The notes beneath the pieces were generated by a model. It did no database searches. It was not told the origin of the DNA and was given only the letters and a program-made list of their open reading frames with translations. From Metabacillus litoralis (GTDB taxonomy: Bacteria > Bacillota > Bacilli > Bacillales > Bacillaceae), in NCBI RefSeq assembly GCF_003667825.1, contig NZ_CP033043.1, positions 745,001-809,000 on the forward strand: a stretch of DNA of 64,000 nucleotides, written 5' to 3'. Position 1 is the stretch's first letter. Every line of letters begins with the position of its first letter. This document shows positions 17,822-25,554 of this stretch, one piece after another. Position numbers and translations under genes: made by a program.

Positions 17822-18595
17822 ATGAGTAAGTTAATTGTAAGTGAATTTGAGGATGGATTGGTTGAATTACGCCTAAACCGACCAATTAAGCATAATGCAA
17901 TTGATTACGCAATCATGGATGAAATAAAGAGATATTTACAGTCACTTAAAGCAAAAAAGAACTTAAGAGCGCTAATATTAACAGGAGAAGGGGATAAAGC
18001 GTTCTGCTCCGGTGGTGATGTTAAGGCTTTTCAGCATCTTAAAACAAGGGATGAAGCATATTTTATGCTATCTAAAATGGGTGATGTTCTTTATGAACTC
18101 ATGACTTTTCCTTTACCTACATTCGCTTTAATAAATGGAATTGCTTTAGGTGGAGGGTGTGAAATTGCAACTGCGTGTGATATTCGAATTGCGAGGAAAG
18201 GTGCTACTCTTGGCTTTATACAAGGTCAATTATCTATTACTACAGGTTGGGGGGGTGCAACACTGTTATATGAAAAGCTTTCATACGAGCAGGCAATTTC
18301 CTTTTTATATTCAGCAAAAAAAATATCAGCAAACGATGCAGAACATATGGGGTTTATACAAAAGACTGTTTCTGATGAAAATTATAAAGAACTAGGCTAT
18401 TTATTTATTAAAGAATCACTAGTTAATGACCCAAATGTTTTGAGAGCTTACAAAGCAGTGAAGGTTAGTCAATGGGAACAATCGAATTTATATTCTCGTA
18501 TGATGTCAGAGATTAATCGTTGTGCAGAGCTCTGGTCTTCTGAGCAGCATCATCAGGCAGTATCTGCCTTTCTTACAAGAAAAGAGAAGAGCTAA
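17822..18595 (+). CDS. Enoyl-CoA hydratase/isomerase family protein
   Basis: A 257-residue crotonase-fold protein. The oxyanion-hole segments are present: KAFCSGGDVKAF (residues ~59-70) and NGIALGGGCEIATACDIRIA (~104-123). After that, GFIQGQLSITTGWGGATLL replaces the Glu of a typical hydratase, so hydratase activity is not certain; hydrolase, isomerase or decarboxylase are other options. The ATG at 17822 has GGGAGGG upstream. It stands alone between rpmF and gerR, a position with no counterpart in B. subtilis that I recall. Confidence 0.85.
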   Translation: MSKLIVSEFEDGLVELRLNRPIKHNAIDYAIMDEIKRYLQSLKAKKNLRALILTGEGDKAFCSGGDVKAFQHLKTRDEAYFMLSKMGDVLYELMTFPLPTFALINGIALGGGCEIATACDIRIARKGATLGFIQGQLSITTGWGGATLLYEKLSYEQAISFLYSAKKISANDAEHMGFIQKTVSDENYKELGYLFIKESLVNDPNVLRAYKAVKVSQWEQSNLYSRMMSEINRCAELWSSEQHHQAVSAFLTRKEKS

Positions 18596-18798
18596 TAAAT
18601 CTCATACTCATAACTGTTACATACAATTTCTACCATATCAAGTATGGTGGTCTAGTTAATTGTGTCATTCATACTTATTAAGCATATTCATTCCCCGTCC
18701 TAGTACACCTTTTTTCTAACGTAATAGAGTGTATTTAGTCTATCTACTCTACTAGCTGCATATGTATAGAAAAAAAGTGACTATTGGAGGGAATTTAA

Positions 18799-19482
18799 AT
18801 GACAACTACGCGTCAAGATGCATGGACACATGATGAGGATTTATTATTAGCAGAAGTGGTATTAAGGCATATTCGAGAAGGGGCAACACAGCTCGCTGCG
18901 TTTGAGGAAGTAGGTCGTAAATTATCTCGTACAGCGGCAGCTTGTGGATTTAGATGGAACTCTCATGTTCGTAAACAGTATAAAACAGGAATCGAGGTTG
19001 CAAAAAAACAAAGAAAAGAGTTGCGAACTCTTAATTCACAGGAAAAAGTAGATGAGCAAAAGGAAGTTCAAGTTCATGTAAAAGAGCCTGCTTCAGAGGT
19101 GGAACATACAGAATCTACACAACCCACTCAATTATCTCAACCAACTCAATCAAACCAACCTAGTTCTAATTCGAAAAATGCTATTAAGGACCTTATTTCG
19201 TTCCTTCAGCAGTATGAAGACGCTCCTTCCATAAAGGAGGTCCAAGAAGAAAATCAGCAATTGAGAAATAAAATTCAAGAATTACAAAATGAAGTTGAAA
19301 AGCTGCAAGATGAAAAGCAGTCTTTAACAAATCATTTACAGGTTGTCGAAGAAGACTACCGCGCGTTAATTGAAATAATGGATCGTGCAAGAAAAATGGT
19401 TATTTTACAAGAGGATGAAAGAAGTAGGAAAGTTAAATTCCAAATGGATAAAAACGGAAATCTAGAAAGAGTGGAAAAGTAA
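18799..19482 (+). CDS. gerR: GerR, RsfA-family sporulation regulator
   Basis: A 227-residue protein of the RsfA family (YlbO, renamed GerR). Residues 8-60 form a Myb/SANT-like DNA-binding region (QDAWTHDEDLLLAEVVLRHI and SRTAAACGFRWNSHVRKQY). A Gln/Pro/Thr linker (~95-120) and a coiled coil (~135-190) follow. GerR modulates part of the SigE regulon in the mother cell of B. subtilis. GGAGGG precedes the ATG. The upstream 200 bp hold a small ACCATA/TATGGT repeat, but I could not assign a SigE promoter with confidence. Confidence 0.88.
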   Translation: MTTTRQDAWTHDEDLLLAEVVLRHIREGATQLAAFEEVGRKLSRTAAACGFRWNSHVRKQYKTGIEVAKKQRKELRTLNSQEKVDEQKEVQVHVKEPASEVEHTESTQPTQLSQPTQSNQPSSNSKNAIKDLISFLQQYEDAPSIKEVQEENQQLRNKIQELQNEVEKLQDEKQSLTNHLQVVEEDYRALIEIMDRARKMVILQEDERSRKVKFQMDKNGNLERVEK

Positions 19483-19504
19483 AAAAAGTTCACTTGTAAA
19501 AATT

Positions 19505-19551
19505 AAAACAGCTCATGTAGGGTCACTTTCCCTTTCATGAGCTGTTTTTTT
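19505..19551. terminator. Bidirectional terminator gerR / ylbP
   Basis: AAAACAGCTCATG and CATGAGCTGTTTT pair perfectly around an 18-base loop, with a T-run on the plus strand and an A-run for the minus strand. It sits between convergent genes. Confidence 0.88.
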
Positions 19552-19567
19552 AGTTAGCTTTGAAAAT

Positions 19568-20035
19568 TTATTCTTGAATAGTAACGCCACTTGGATACCA
19601 AACTAAAGGGTTTTCTCCTTTATCTCGATCCATATCATATTTTACAGGCTCAAATTGCATTTTTGACCAAAAATCACTGGATTTGACTCTTGGGTTTGTT
19701 TTGATTGGTAGGTTAAATGATTTTGCGTATTCCACCAACGCTCTTCCATAACCCTTTCCTTGATAATTTGGTAATACTTCGAGTTTCCAAAGTTCTAAAT
19801 AATCCTGTTTAGGTTCAAAATATTGATCAAATTTCATGTCAACACGGTATAAGCTCATTCTTGCCACTAGCTTGTCACCGTAATAAATCCCATAAAACGG
19901 TGAATCACTGTCATTTTCAATAATATTTGATTGAAGATCCTCTAACATTGAAAGTTCTTGAATACCATATTCTCTAAATTTTTTAAATTCTTCCAGGGTT
20001 TTGTAATTTACTAACAATCTCTCAACTTTTAACAT
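19568..20035 (-). CDS. ylbP: GNAT acetyltransferase YlbP-like
   Basis: A 155-residue GNAT-family protein at the position of ylbP. The acetyl-CoA-binding motif is NYQGKGYGRALVEYAK (Q-x-x-G-x-G pattern, around residues 90-105). The preceding strand LELWKLEVLP and the tail FWSKMQFEPV complete the fold. The acceptor is unknown. Start at the ATG giving MLKVERLLVNY, with GGGGG upstream; the seven-residue longer frame is not supported. Confidence 0.87.
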   Translation of the reverse strand: MLKVERLLVNYKTLEEFKKFREYGIQELSMLEDLQSNIIENDSDSPFYGIYYGDKLVARMSLYRVDMKFDQYFEPKQDYLELWKLEVLPNYQGKGYGRALVEYAKSFNLPIKTNPRVKSSDFWSKMQFEPVKYDMDRDKGENPLVWYPSGVTIQE

Positions 20036-20396
20036 ACCTTTTCCCCCTTGGTGCAAATTCTACAATAATAAAATTAAAATTAAATTCACATGATAAAAAG
20101 ACTATTTTCAGAGTGTTTGTTGTTTGATTATTTATAAATCCTCTAATCATCAAAGTCGCAATTATTTTAGACAACAAACCTTTTAATGTAAGTCTTTATA
20201 AGATATTGTTATTATACCATGGTGAGTGTAAATAGTGGTATGATTTAGTTAACGCTTACACAAAATTAGCTAGAATTGTCAAACAAGCAAAATCCTAGTA
20301 AAATTACTGCTGGTTTTGTTATGATGTTGATTAAGAGTGAATGATTTGTTAAGTATATATTGGCTTTAAGGGGCCTTATTTCAGAAGGTGAAGCTC
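20036..20396. other. Divergent gap ylbP-panE, nothing certain
   Basis: The 361-bp gap holds AT-rich DNA with a short ATACCA/TGGTAT inverted repeat near 20216-20240 and several TATGAT-like hexamers without a matching -35. It probably contains both divergent promoters, but I cannot place them. AGAAGGTG is the panE ribosome binding site. Confidence 0.45.
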
Positions 20397-21281
20397 ATGG
20401 AAATTGGAATTATTGGTTCTGGATCACTAGGGTTACTTTATTCATTTTACCTTTCAGAAAACAATAAAGTTACTTTATATACCAGACGGGAAGAACAAGC
20501 AAGTAAAATTAATAAGCATGGTATTACGTTGGTTCAAGGAAATTCAGAAATGAAAAAGAACGTGGAAGCAACATTTGAGAAAAATTATAAAGAGCCAGTT
20601 TTAATAATCACTGTTAAGCAATACAGTCTTAAGCCAATTATTGATACTTTAATAAGACTTTCTCCACGAACCATTATATTTCTTCAAAATGGCATGGGGC
20701 ATTTGCGTTTTCTAAAACACTTGTCTCATCATAATCTTATATTGGGTATATCTGAACATGGAGCACTAAAAGTAAGTGACTCTGTTGTACAACATACAGG
20801 AAATGGAATAACAAAAATTTCATCGTATAAAGATTGTGAAATGGATGTAATGAACCAAATAATAAGAAATCACTCAGAAGTTTTTCCTTTTATACGTAAA
20901 TCTGATTGGGAAAGAATGTTGAAAGAGAAATTAATTGTCAATGCTACCATTAATCCTCTAACAGCACTTTTTAGAGTCAAAAATGGAGAACTTATAACAA
21001 ACCCTTATTTTCATAAACTTTTTTATGAACTTTTTGAAGAAGTGGCCGACCTACTTAAAATAGAGAATAAAGAGTTATCTTGGAAACAAGTGAAAACAAT
21101 ATGTGAAAATACCTCGGAAAATAAATCTTCTATGTATAAGGATATTTACAATGGTAGACAAACTGAAATTGATTCAATTCTCGGATATATGATAGATCTT
21201 TCTAATGGAAAAACCTGTCCTCGTATTTCATTCCTGTATCAAGCAATCAAAGGGATAGAGATAGGAAAGGAGGGCGTATGA
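20397..21281 (+). CDS. panE: 2-dehydropantoate 2-reductase, PanE-like
   Basis: A 294-residue ketopantoate reductase family protein that would reduce 2-dehydropantoate to pantoate with NADPH in CoA synthesis. The Rossmann motif GSGSLG is at residues 7-12. The conserved segment IITVKQYSLKPII, with the catalytic-region Lys, and KLIVNATINPLTALF, with the conserved Asn, are seen. ATG 20397 fits the family start; the GTG at 20388 is three codons upstream. The stop overlaps the next gene by 4 bp. In B. subtilis this place is held by ylbQ (panE). Confidence 0.9.
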   Translation: MEIGIIGSGSLGLLYSFYLSENNKVTLYTRREEQASKINKHGITLVQGNSEMKKNVEATFEKNYKEPVLIITVKQYSLKPIIDTLIRLSPRTIIFLQNGMGHLRFLKHLSHHNLILGISEHGALKVSDSVVQHTGNGITKISSYKDCEMDVMNQIIRNHSEVFPFIRKSDWERMLKEKLIVNATINPLTALFRVKNGELITNPYFHKLFYELFEEVADLLKIENKELSWKQVKTICENTSENKSSMYKDIYNGRQTEIDSILGYMIDLSNGKTCPRISFLYQAIKGIEIGKEGV

Positions 21282-21670
21282 GCAGTTTTTTTACTTGGAT
21301 TGTCTCAGTAGCGATCACGTTACCGATATTGAGTTTGTTATTCATTTATTTTCTTGTTCGAATTTTTGTTAGAGGAAAAAAAACAATTTTGTGGACTGTT
21401 GATTTATCAACAGTAGTTTTCATATTATCAGTGCACTTTCATTTATTAACCATATTTAAGCAATCATTTCTTCTATATATTATCTTACTACTTACTTTGT
21501 TAGCACTGGTTGTCTATTACTTTGAGTATAAAGGTTCGAGGGAGCCTTCTATATTTATGGCTATTAAAAAAATGTGGAGACTTTCATTTTTACTTTTTTT
21601 CATAAGCTATGTAGGTCTTACCATTGGTGGTATTTTAACAGGAGTTTTTAAAAGTGCATTCGTATTATAG
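21278..21670 (+). CDS. DUF3397 membrane protein
   Basis: A 130-residue protein with four transmembrane helices, a positively charged loop (VRGKKT) and a short C-terminus. The DUF3397 family is typically encoded between panE and bshC in bacilli. The ATG overlaps the panE stop by 4 bp (ATGA), showing translational coupling, with GGAGGG inside panE. Function is unknown. Confidence 0.75.
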   Translation: MSSFFTWIVSVAITLPILSLLFIYFLVRIFVRGKKTILWTVDLSTVVFILSVHFHLLTIFKQSFLLYIILLLTLLALVVYYFEYKGSREPSIFMAIKKMWRLSFLLFFISYVGLTIGGILTGVFKSAFVL

Positions 21671-21808
21671 TTTTGTTCATTTAAAAAGAACTAGAATTCA
21701 AGCAAAGGTTTTTTGTTTCATTTCCATAAGTGCTATACTCACCTTGTTACATTTTACAATGGACATAAATGACAACATATGACTTTAATCAAGAAAGGAA
21801 GTTTATAT

Positions 21809-23437
21809 ATGGAGATAGTTGAACTCTCCCTGCGCTCTTCAAATCAATTTATTAATGACTTAACTGAGAAAAAGTTGCATGTTGAATCTTTTTTTGATTA
21901 TAACCTTCATTCAACTTCTCTTTTTAGAGAAAGAGCTGAAGATTTAAGAGAACGTACTTATCAACGTGAAGAGCTTGCAACATACTTAAAAAACTACACC
22001 AACCGATGTTTAAACAGTGATGAAAAAACATTAGAAAACATAGAACGATTGAAAAATCCTGATAGCCTTGTAGTTATTGGAGGGCAACAGGCAGGTTTGT
22101 TAACTGGTCCTCTGTATACAATACATAAAATTATTTCAATCATTGTACTTGCTGAGAAAGAAGAAAAGGAATTAGGTGTTCCTGTTATTCCTGTTTTTTG
22201 GATCGCTGGTGAGGACCATGACTTTGTGGAAATCAATCATGTTTTTATAGAGAAAAATCAAATAGCGAAAAAGCTTGCAATCAAGGATTCACCAATAAAA
22301 AAACAACCTGTTTCACAACTTGAGCTTAACAAACAAAAAACATTTGATTGGATTGACCAAGTTTTTGAGGCTTTTGGAGAAACAGATTATTCCAATCAAT
22401 TGATTTCTAACTTAAAGCAATATGCTGAAGAGTCTTCAACATATGTTGAATTTTTCGAAAAAATAATCATGGATCTTTTCAAGGATAAAGGGCTTATTCT
22501 GATTAACTCAGGTGATCATGAGCTTAGAAAGCTGGAAAAATCGTACTTTAAATCAATTCTAGAACAAAATGAGAAAATTTACGACGCGGTAAAAGAACAA
22601 CAGCAAAAAATGCAATCTTTCGATTATCACCCTATTATAGAAATGACAGATAACAGTGCTAATCTATTCTACCATCATGATGGGGAGCGTTTCCTTCTAG
22701 AGAGAATTAGTCATAATGAGTATGAAGTAAGTGAAATTGGACTTACTATTACCAGAGCGGAACTTTTTGATCTGATTGAAACGAATCCTGATAAATTTAG
22801 TAACAATGTCGTGACAAGGCCATTAATGCAGGAATATTTATTTCCTACATTAGCCTTTATTGCAGGTCCAGGTGAAGTAACATATTGGTCTGAATTAAAG
22901 GGTGTTTTTTCATTATTTGATATAAAAATGCCACCGGTTCTTCCAAGGCTGCAATTGACTATTTTAGAAAGAGCTATAGACAGAAACATAAAGGAAACAG
23001 GTGTGGAATTAGAGACAGTGCTGCAAGAAGGTGTAACGAATTCAATGAACAATTTTCTCAAGGAAATGTCTCCGGTTGATATGGCCCCTTTAATTGAGGA
23101 AGCTAAAAAAGAAATTTCTGAGATTCATACTAAGTTGGTTGATGCTGCAATGTTAATTGATCAAAGCTTAGAGCCAATGCTAAAAAAGAATGGTCATTTT
23201 ATTGAGGAACACCTTGATTTTATTTATAAAACTGTTGAAAATCGGAAGAAACAACAGCATAATGTTCAATTGTCAAAGTTTAAATCAATTGAACAATCAT
23301 TACTTCCAAATTTACATCCACAAGAGAGAGTTTGGAATATTTATTACTATTTAAACAAGTTTGGACCAAATTTTGTAGGAGAATTGCTAAACTTGTCATA
23401 TTCCTTTAATGGAACACATAAAATTGTCAAAATATAA
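21809..23437 (+). CDS. bshC: Bacillithiol synthase BshC
   Basis: A 542-residue protein matching BshC (539 aa in B. subtilis), the putative cysteine-adding enzyme in the last step of bacillithiol synthesis (GlcN-malate plus Cys). The nucleotide-binding-like core VVIGGQQAGLLTGPLYTIHK and PVFWIAGEDHDF are the family hallmarks. A long coiled coil (residues ~410-500) mediates dimerisation in the known structure. ATG 21809 has AAAGGAAG 7 bp upstream; the longer ATG at 21779 does not. It is followed by a terminator ahead of mraZ. Confidence 0.95.
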   Translation: MEIVELSLRSSNQFINDLTEKKLHVESFFDYNLHSTSLFRERAEDLRERTYQREELATYLKNYTNRCLNSDEKTLENIERLKNPDSLVVIGGQQAGLLTGPLYTIHKIISIIVLAEKEEKELGVPVIPVFWIAGEDHDFVEINHVFIEKNQIAKKLAIKDSPIKKQPVSQLELNKQKTFDWIDQVFEAFGETDYSNQLISNLKQYAEESSTYVEFFEKIIMDLFKDKGLILINSGDHELRKLEKSYFKSILEQNEKIYDAVKEQQQKMQSFDYHPIIEMTDNSANLFYHHDGERFLLERISHNEYEVSEIGLTITRAELFDLIETNPDKFSNNVVTRPLMQEYLFPTLAFIAGPGEVTYWSELKGVFSLFDIKMPPVLPRLQLTILERAIDRNIKETGVELETVLQEGVTNSMNNFLKEMSPVDMAPLIEEAKKEISEIHTKLVDAAMLIDQSLEPMLKKNGHFIEEHLDFIYKTVENRKKQQHNVQLSKFKSIEQSLLPNLHPQERVWNIYYYLNKFGPNFVGELLNLSYSFNGTHKIVKI

Positions 23438-23451
23438 ATAAAAGTTTTTTG

Positions 23452-23481
23452 AAAATCCTGTGAATACAGGGTTTTTTTTTT
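23452..23481 (+). terminator. Terminator of bshC
   Basis: AAAATCCTGT and ACAGGGTTTT pair around GAAT and are followed by ten Ts. Confidence 0.85.
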
Positions 23482-23506
23482 ATGAAAACAAATGTAGAAT
23501 AAAGAT

Positions 23507-23551
23507 GTGGAGATAAGTGGGGGGAAGTGGTGAGTTAAGGGGAGAAAGTGG
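23507..23551 (+). promoter_or_regulatory. MraZ-box array (operator of the dcw operon)
   Basis: GTGG starts at 23507, 23517, 23527 and 23548, with a degenerate AAGG at 23537. The period is 10, 10, 10 and 11 bp. MraZ represses its own operon by binding tandem GTGG-type direct repeats on one face of the DNA, so this is the expected operator. The last repeat also supplies the purine-rich sequence ahead of the mraZ ATG. Confidence 0.8.
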
Positions 23552-23562
23552 GGACAACGAAC

Positions 23563-23994
23563 ATGTTTATGGGAGAATACCATCACACCATTGATATAAA
23601 AGGCAGAATGATTGTCCCATCAAAATTTAGAGATGGACTAGGAGAAACATTCGTTTTAACGCGTGGCCTGGACCAGTGTTTGTTCGGTTATCCTATGAGT
23701 GAATGGAAAATAATTGAAGATAAGCTAAAGAATCTCCCGTTAACTAAAAAAGATGCTCGTGCATTTACCCGTTTTTTCTTTTCAGGTGCGACTGAATGTG
23801 AGCTTGATAAACAGGGTCGTGTAAATATCGCAACACCACTTCTGCAGTATGCAAAACTAGAAAAAGAATGCGTTGTTATCGGCGTTTCAAATCGGATTGA
23901 GCTGTGGAGTAAGTCCATTTGGGAAACTTATGTTGCTGAGCAAGAAGATTCTTTTGAAGAAATTGCGGAAAATATGATTGATTTTGATATATAA
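23563..23994 (+). CDS. mraZ: Transcriptional regulator MraZ
   Basis: A 143-residue protein with two SpoVT/AbrB-like domains, each with the DxxGR signature: [16 protein letters not shown] near residue 8 and [17 protein letters not shown] near residue 80. It forms ring-shaped oligomers and represses the dcw operon through the GTGG repeats just upstream. The start [11 protein letters not shown] is that of the family; the in-frame GTG at 23548 is part of the operator. Confidence 0.97.
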   Translation: MFMGEYHHTIDIKGRMIVPSKFRDGLGETFVLTRGLDQCLFGYPMSEWKIIEDKLKNLPLTKKDARAFTRFFFSGATECELDKQGRVNIATPLLQYAKLEKECVVIGVSNRIELWSKSIWETYVAEQEDSFEEIAENMIDFDI

Positions 23995-24113
23995 TAATCT
24001 TCTTTTTAGCAAAGAATGAGTAGAAAAATGGACAAGCTAAGAATAGTCCAATATTTTAGGGGTAGATTCGTTACTTCCTTCTAACTGAAACAGATTTGAA
24101 GAGGTGGTACAAC

Positions 24114-25046
24114 ATGTTTAAACATACAACAGTGTTACTAAAGGAAACGGTAGATGGCTTAAATATTAAGGAAGATGGTATTTACGTTGATTGCACGCTT
24201 GGAGGTGCAGGTCATAGTAGCTATCTGCTTTCACAGTTATCAGAACAAGGGCATCTAATCGCCTTTGATCAGGATGATACAGCGTTAGAAAACGCGAAAG
24301 AAAAGCTTGCTAATTATAAAGGTAAGGTAACCTTAATCAAAAGTAATTTTCGTTACCTTTCTGAAAAACTTGCTGAAATAGGAATCGACAAAGTAGATGG
24401 TATTTTATTTGATTTAGGGGTTTCATCCCCACAGTTAGATACGCCTGAACGAGGGTTTAGTTATCATCATGATGCACCGTTAGATATGAGAATGGACCAG
24501 CAATCAGATATTTCAGCATACGAAGTGGTAAACACGTGGACTTATGAACAGCTAGTGAAAATATTCTTTCGATATGGTGAGGAGAAATTCTCTAAACAAA
24601 TTGCGAGAAAGATTGAAAGTCACAGAGAAACTCAGCCAATTCGAACTACCGGTGAGTTGGTTGAAATTATTAAAGAGGCAATTCCGGCACCTGCACGCCG
24701 AAAAGGTGGACACCCTGCCAAAAGGATTTTCCAGGCAATAAGAATTGCTGTAAATGATGAATTAAAAGTATTTGAAGAGGCAATTGAACAATCAATTGAA
24801 TTGTTAAAGCCTGAAGGAAGAGTAAGTGTTATCACATTCCACTCTTTGGAAGACCGTATATGTAAAACTGCCTTTAAAGAAGCGGCAACACCACCGGAGT
24901 TACCTAGGAATATGCCATACATTCCAGAAGGGTATGAGCCTAAAATAAAGATTATTACTAGAAAACCTATTCTTCCATCAGAACAAGAATTGGAAGAAAA
25001 CAATCGAGCAAGATCAGCTAAGCTAAGAATTGCTGAAAAGGTCTAA
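24114..25046 (+). CDS. rsmH: 16S rRNA m4C1402 methyltransferase RsmH
   Basis: A 310-residue SAM-dependent enzyme that methylates N4 of 16S rRNA C1402 in the 30S P site. SAM motif [11 protein letters not shown] lies near residue 25, and the inserted helical domain around residues 130-210 is typical. [20 protein letters not shown] is the conserved C-terminal catalytic region. ATG 24114 follows GAGGTGG; the longer start at 24096 overlaps that site. It is the second gene of the mraZ operon. Confidence 0.96.
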   Translation: MFKHTTVLLKETVDGLNIKEDGIYVDCTLGGAGHSSYLLSQLSEQGHLIAFDQDDTALENAKEKLANYKGKVTLIKSNFRYLSEKLAEIGIDKVDGILFDLGVSSPQLDTPERGFSYHHDAPLDMRMDQQSDISAYEVVNTWTYEQLVKIFFRYGEEKFSKQIARKIESHRETQPIRTTGELVEIIKEAIPAPARRKGGHPAKRIFQAIRIAVNDELKVFEEAIEQSIELLKPEGRVSVITFHSLEDRICKTAFKEAATPPELPRNMPYIPEGYEPKIKIITRKPILPSEQELEENNRARSAKLRIAEKV

Positions 25047-25078
25047 GAAGAATAAGATTTTTTAAGGAGGTTATTAAA

Positions 25079-25441
25079 ATGAGTAATTTAGCCATGAAAA
25101 TAGAACAACAACGTCAGGAGCAGCTAAATCAATCCCCTAAACAAGAACCTATTATTAGAACAAGAAGAGCTTCAATAACCCCAGGTGAGAAATTCCTCAT
25201 TTTATTATTTGTTTCTCTCTTTGTATTAGGAGCTATTACAATTGTTGCGAACTCCTATAATGTGTATCAAGCTAATATGGAGATTCAAAAAACTGAAGCT
25301 AAAATTCAAGAACAAACGAAATTAAACAGTGACCTCCATGTTCAAGTAGAAGAGTTAAGTACATATGATCGTATTTGGGAAAAAGCTAAAGAATTAGGGT
25401 TAACATTAGATCAAAACAATGTGAAAAGTGTGCAAAATTAA
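25079..25441 (+). CDS. ftsL: Cell division protein FtsL
   Basis: A 120-residue bitopic protein: a cytoplasmic N-terminus of ~37 residues, one membrane segment (FLILLFVSLFVLGAITIVA) and an extracellular coiled coil ending in the DRIWEKAKELGLTLDQNNVK motif. FtsL joins DivIC and DivIB to activate the septal synthase FtsW-PBP2B and is unstable in B. subtilis. AAGGAGG gives strong translation. A perfect hairpin sits between it and pbpB. Confidence 0.94.
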   Translation: MSNLAMKIEQQRQEQLNQSPKQEPIIRTRRASITPGEKFLILLFVSLFVLGAITIVANSYNVYQANMEIQKTEAKIQEQTKLNSDLHVQVEELSTYDRIWEKAKELGLTLDQNNVKSVQN

Positions 25442-25459
25442 TAAAGAATCAAATAAAAG

Positions 25460-25494
25460 GGACTAAGCCGTGTAAGTTTCATATGGCTTAGTCC
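25460..25494 (+). repeat. Intercistronic hairpin ftsL-pbpB
   Basis: GGACTAAGCC (25460-25469) and GGCTTAGTCC (25485-25494) form a perfect 10-bp stem with a 15-base loop. The tail TTCAATCTATTC is only weakly U-rich, so it may be a partial terminator, a processing site or an mRNA stability element. Confidence 0.6.
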
Positions 25495-25554
25495 TTCAAT
25501 CTATTCTATCCATTTACGGTTAAAGGTGGTATCATACACCATAGGAGGTTTTCT

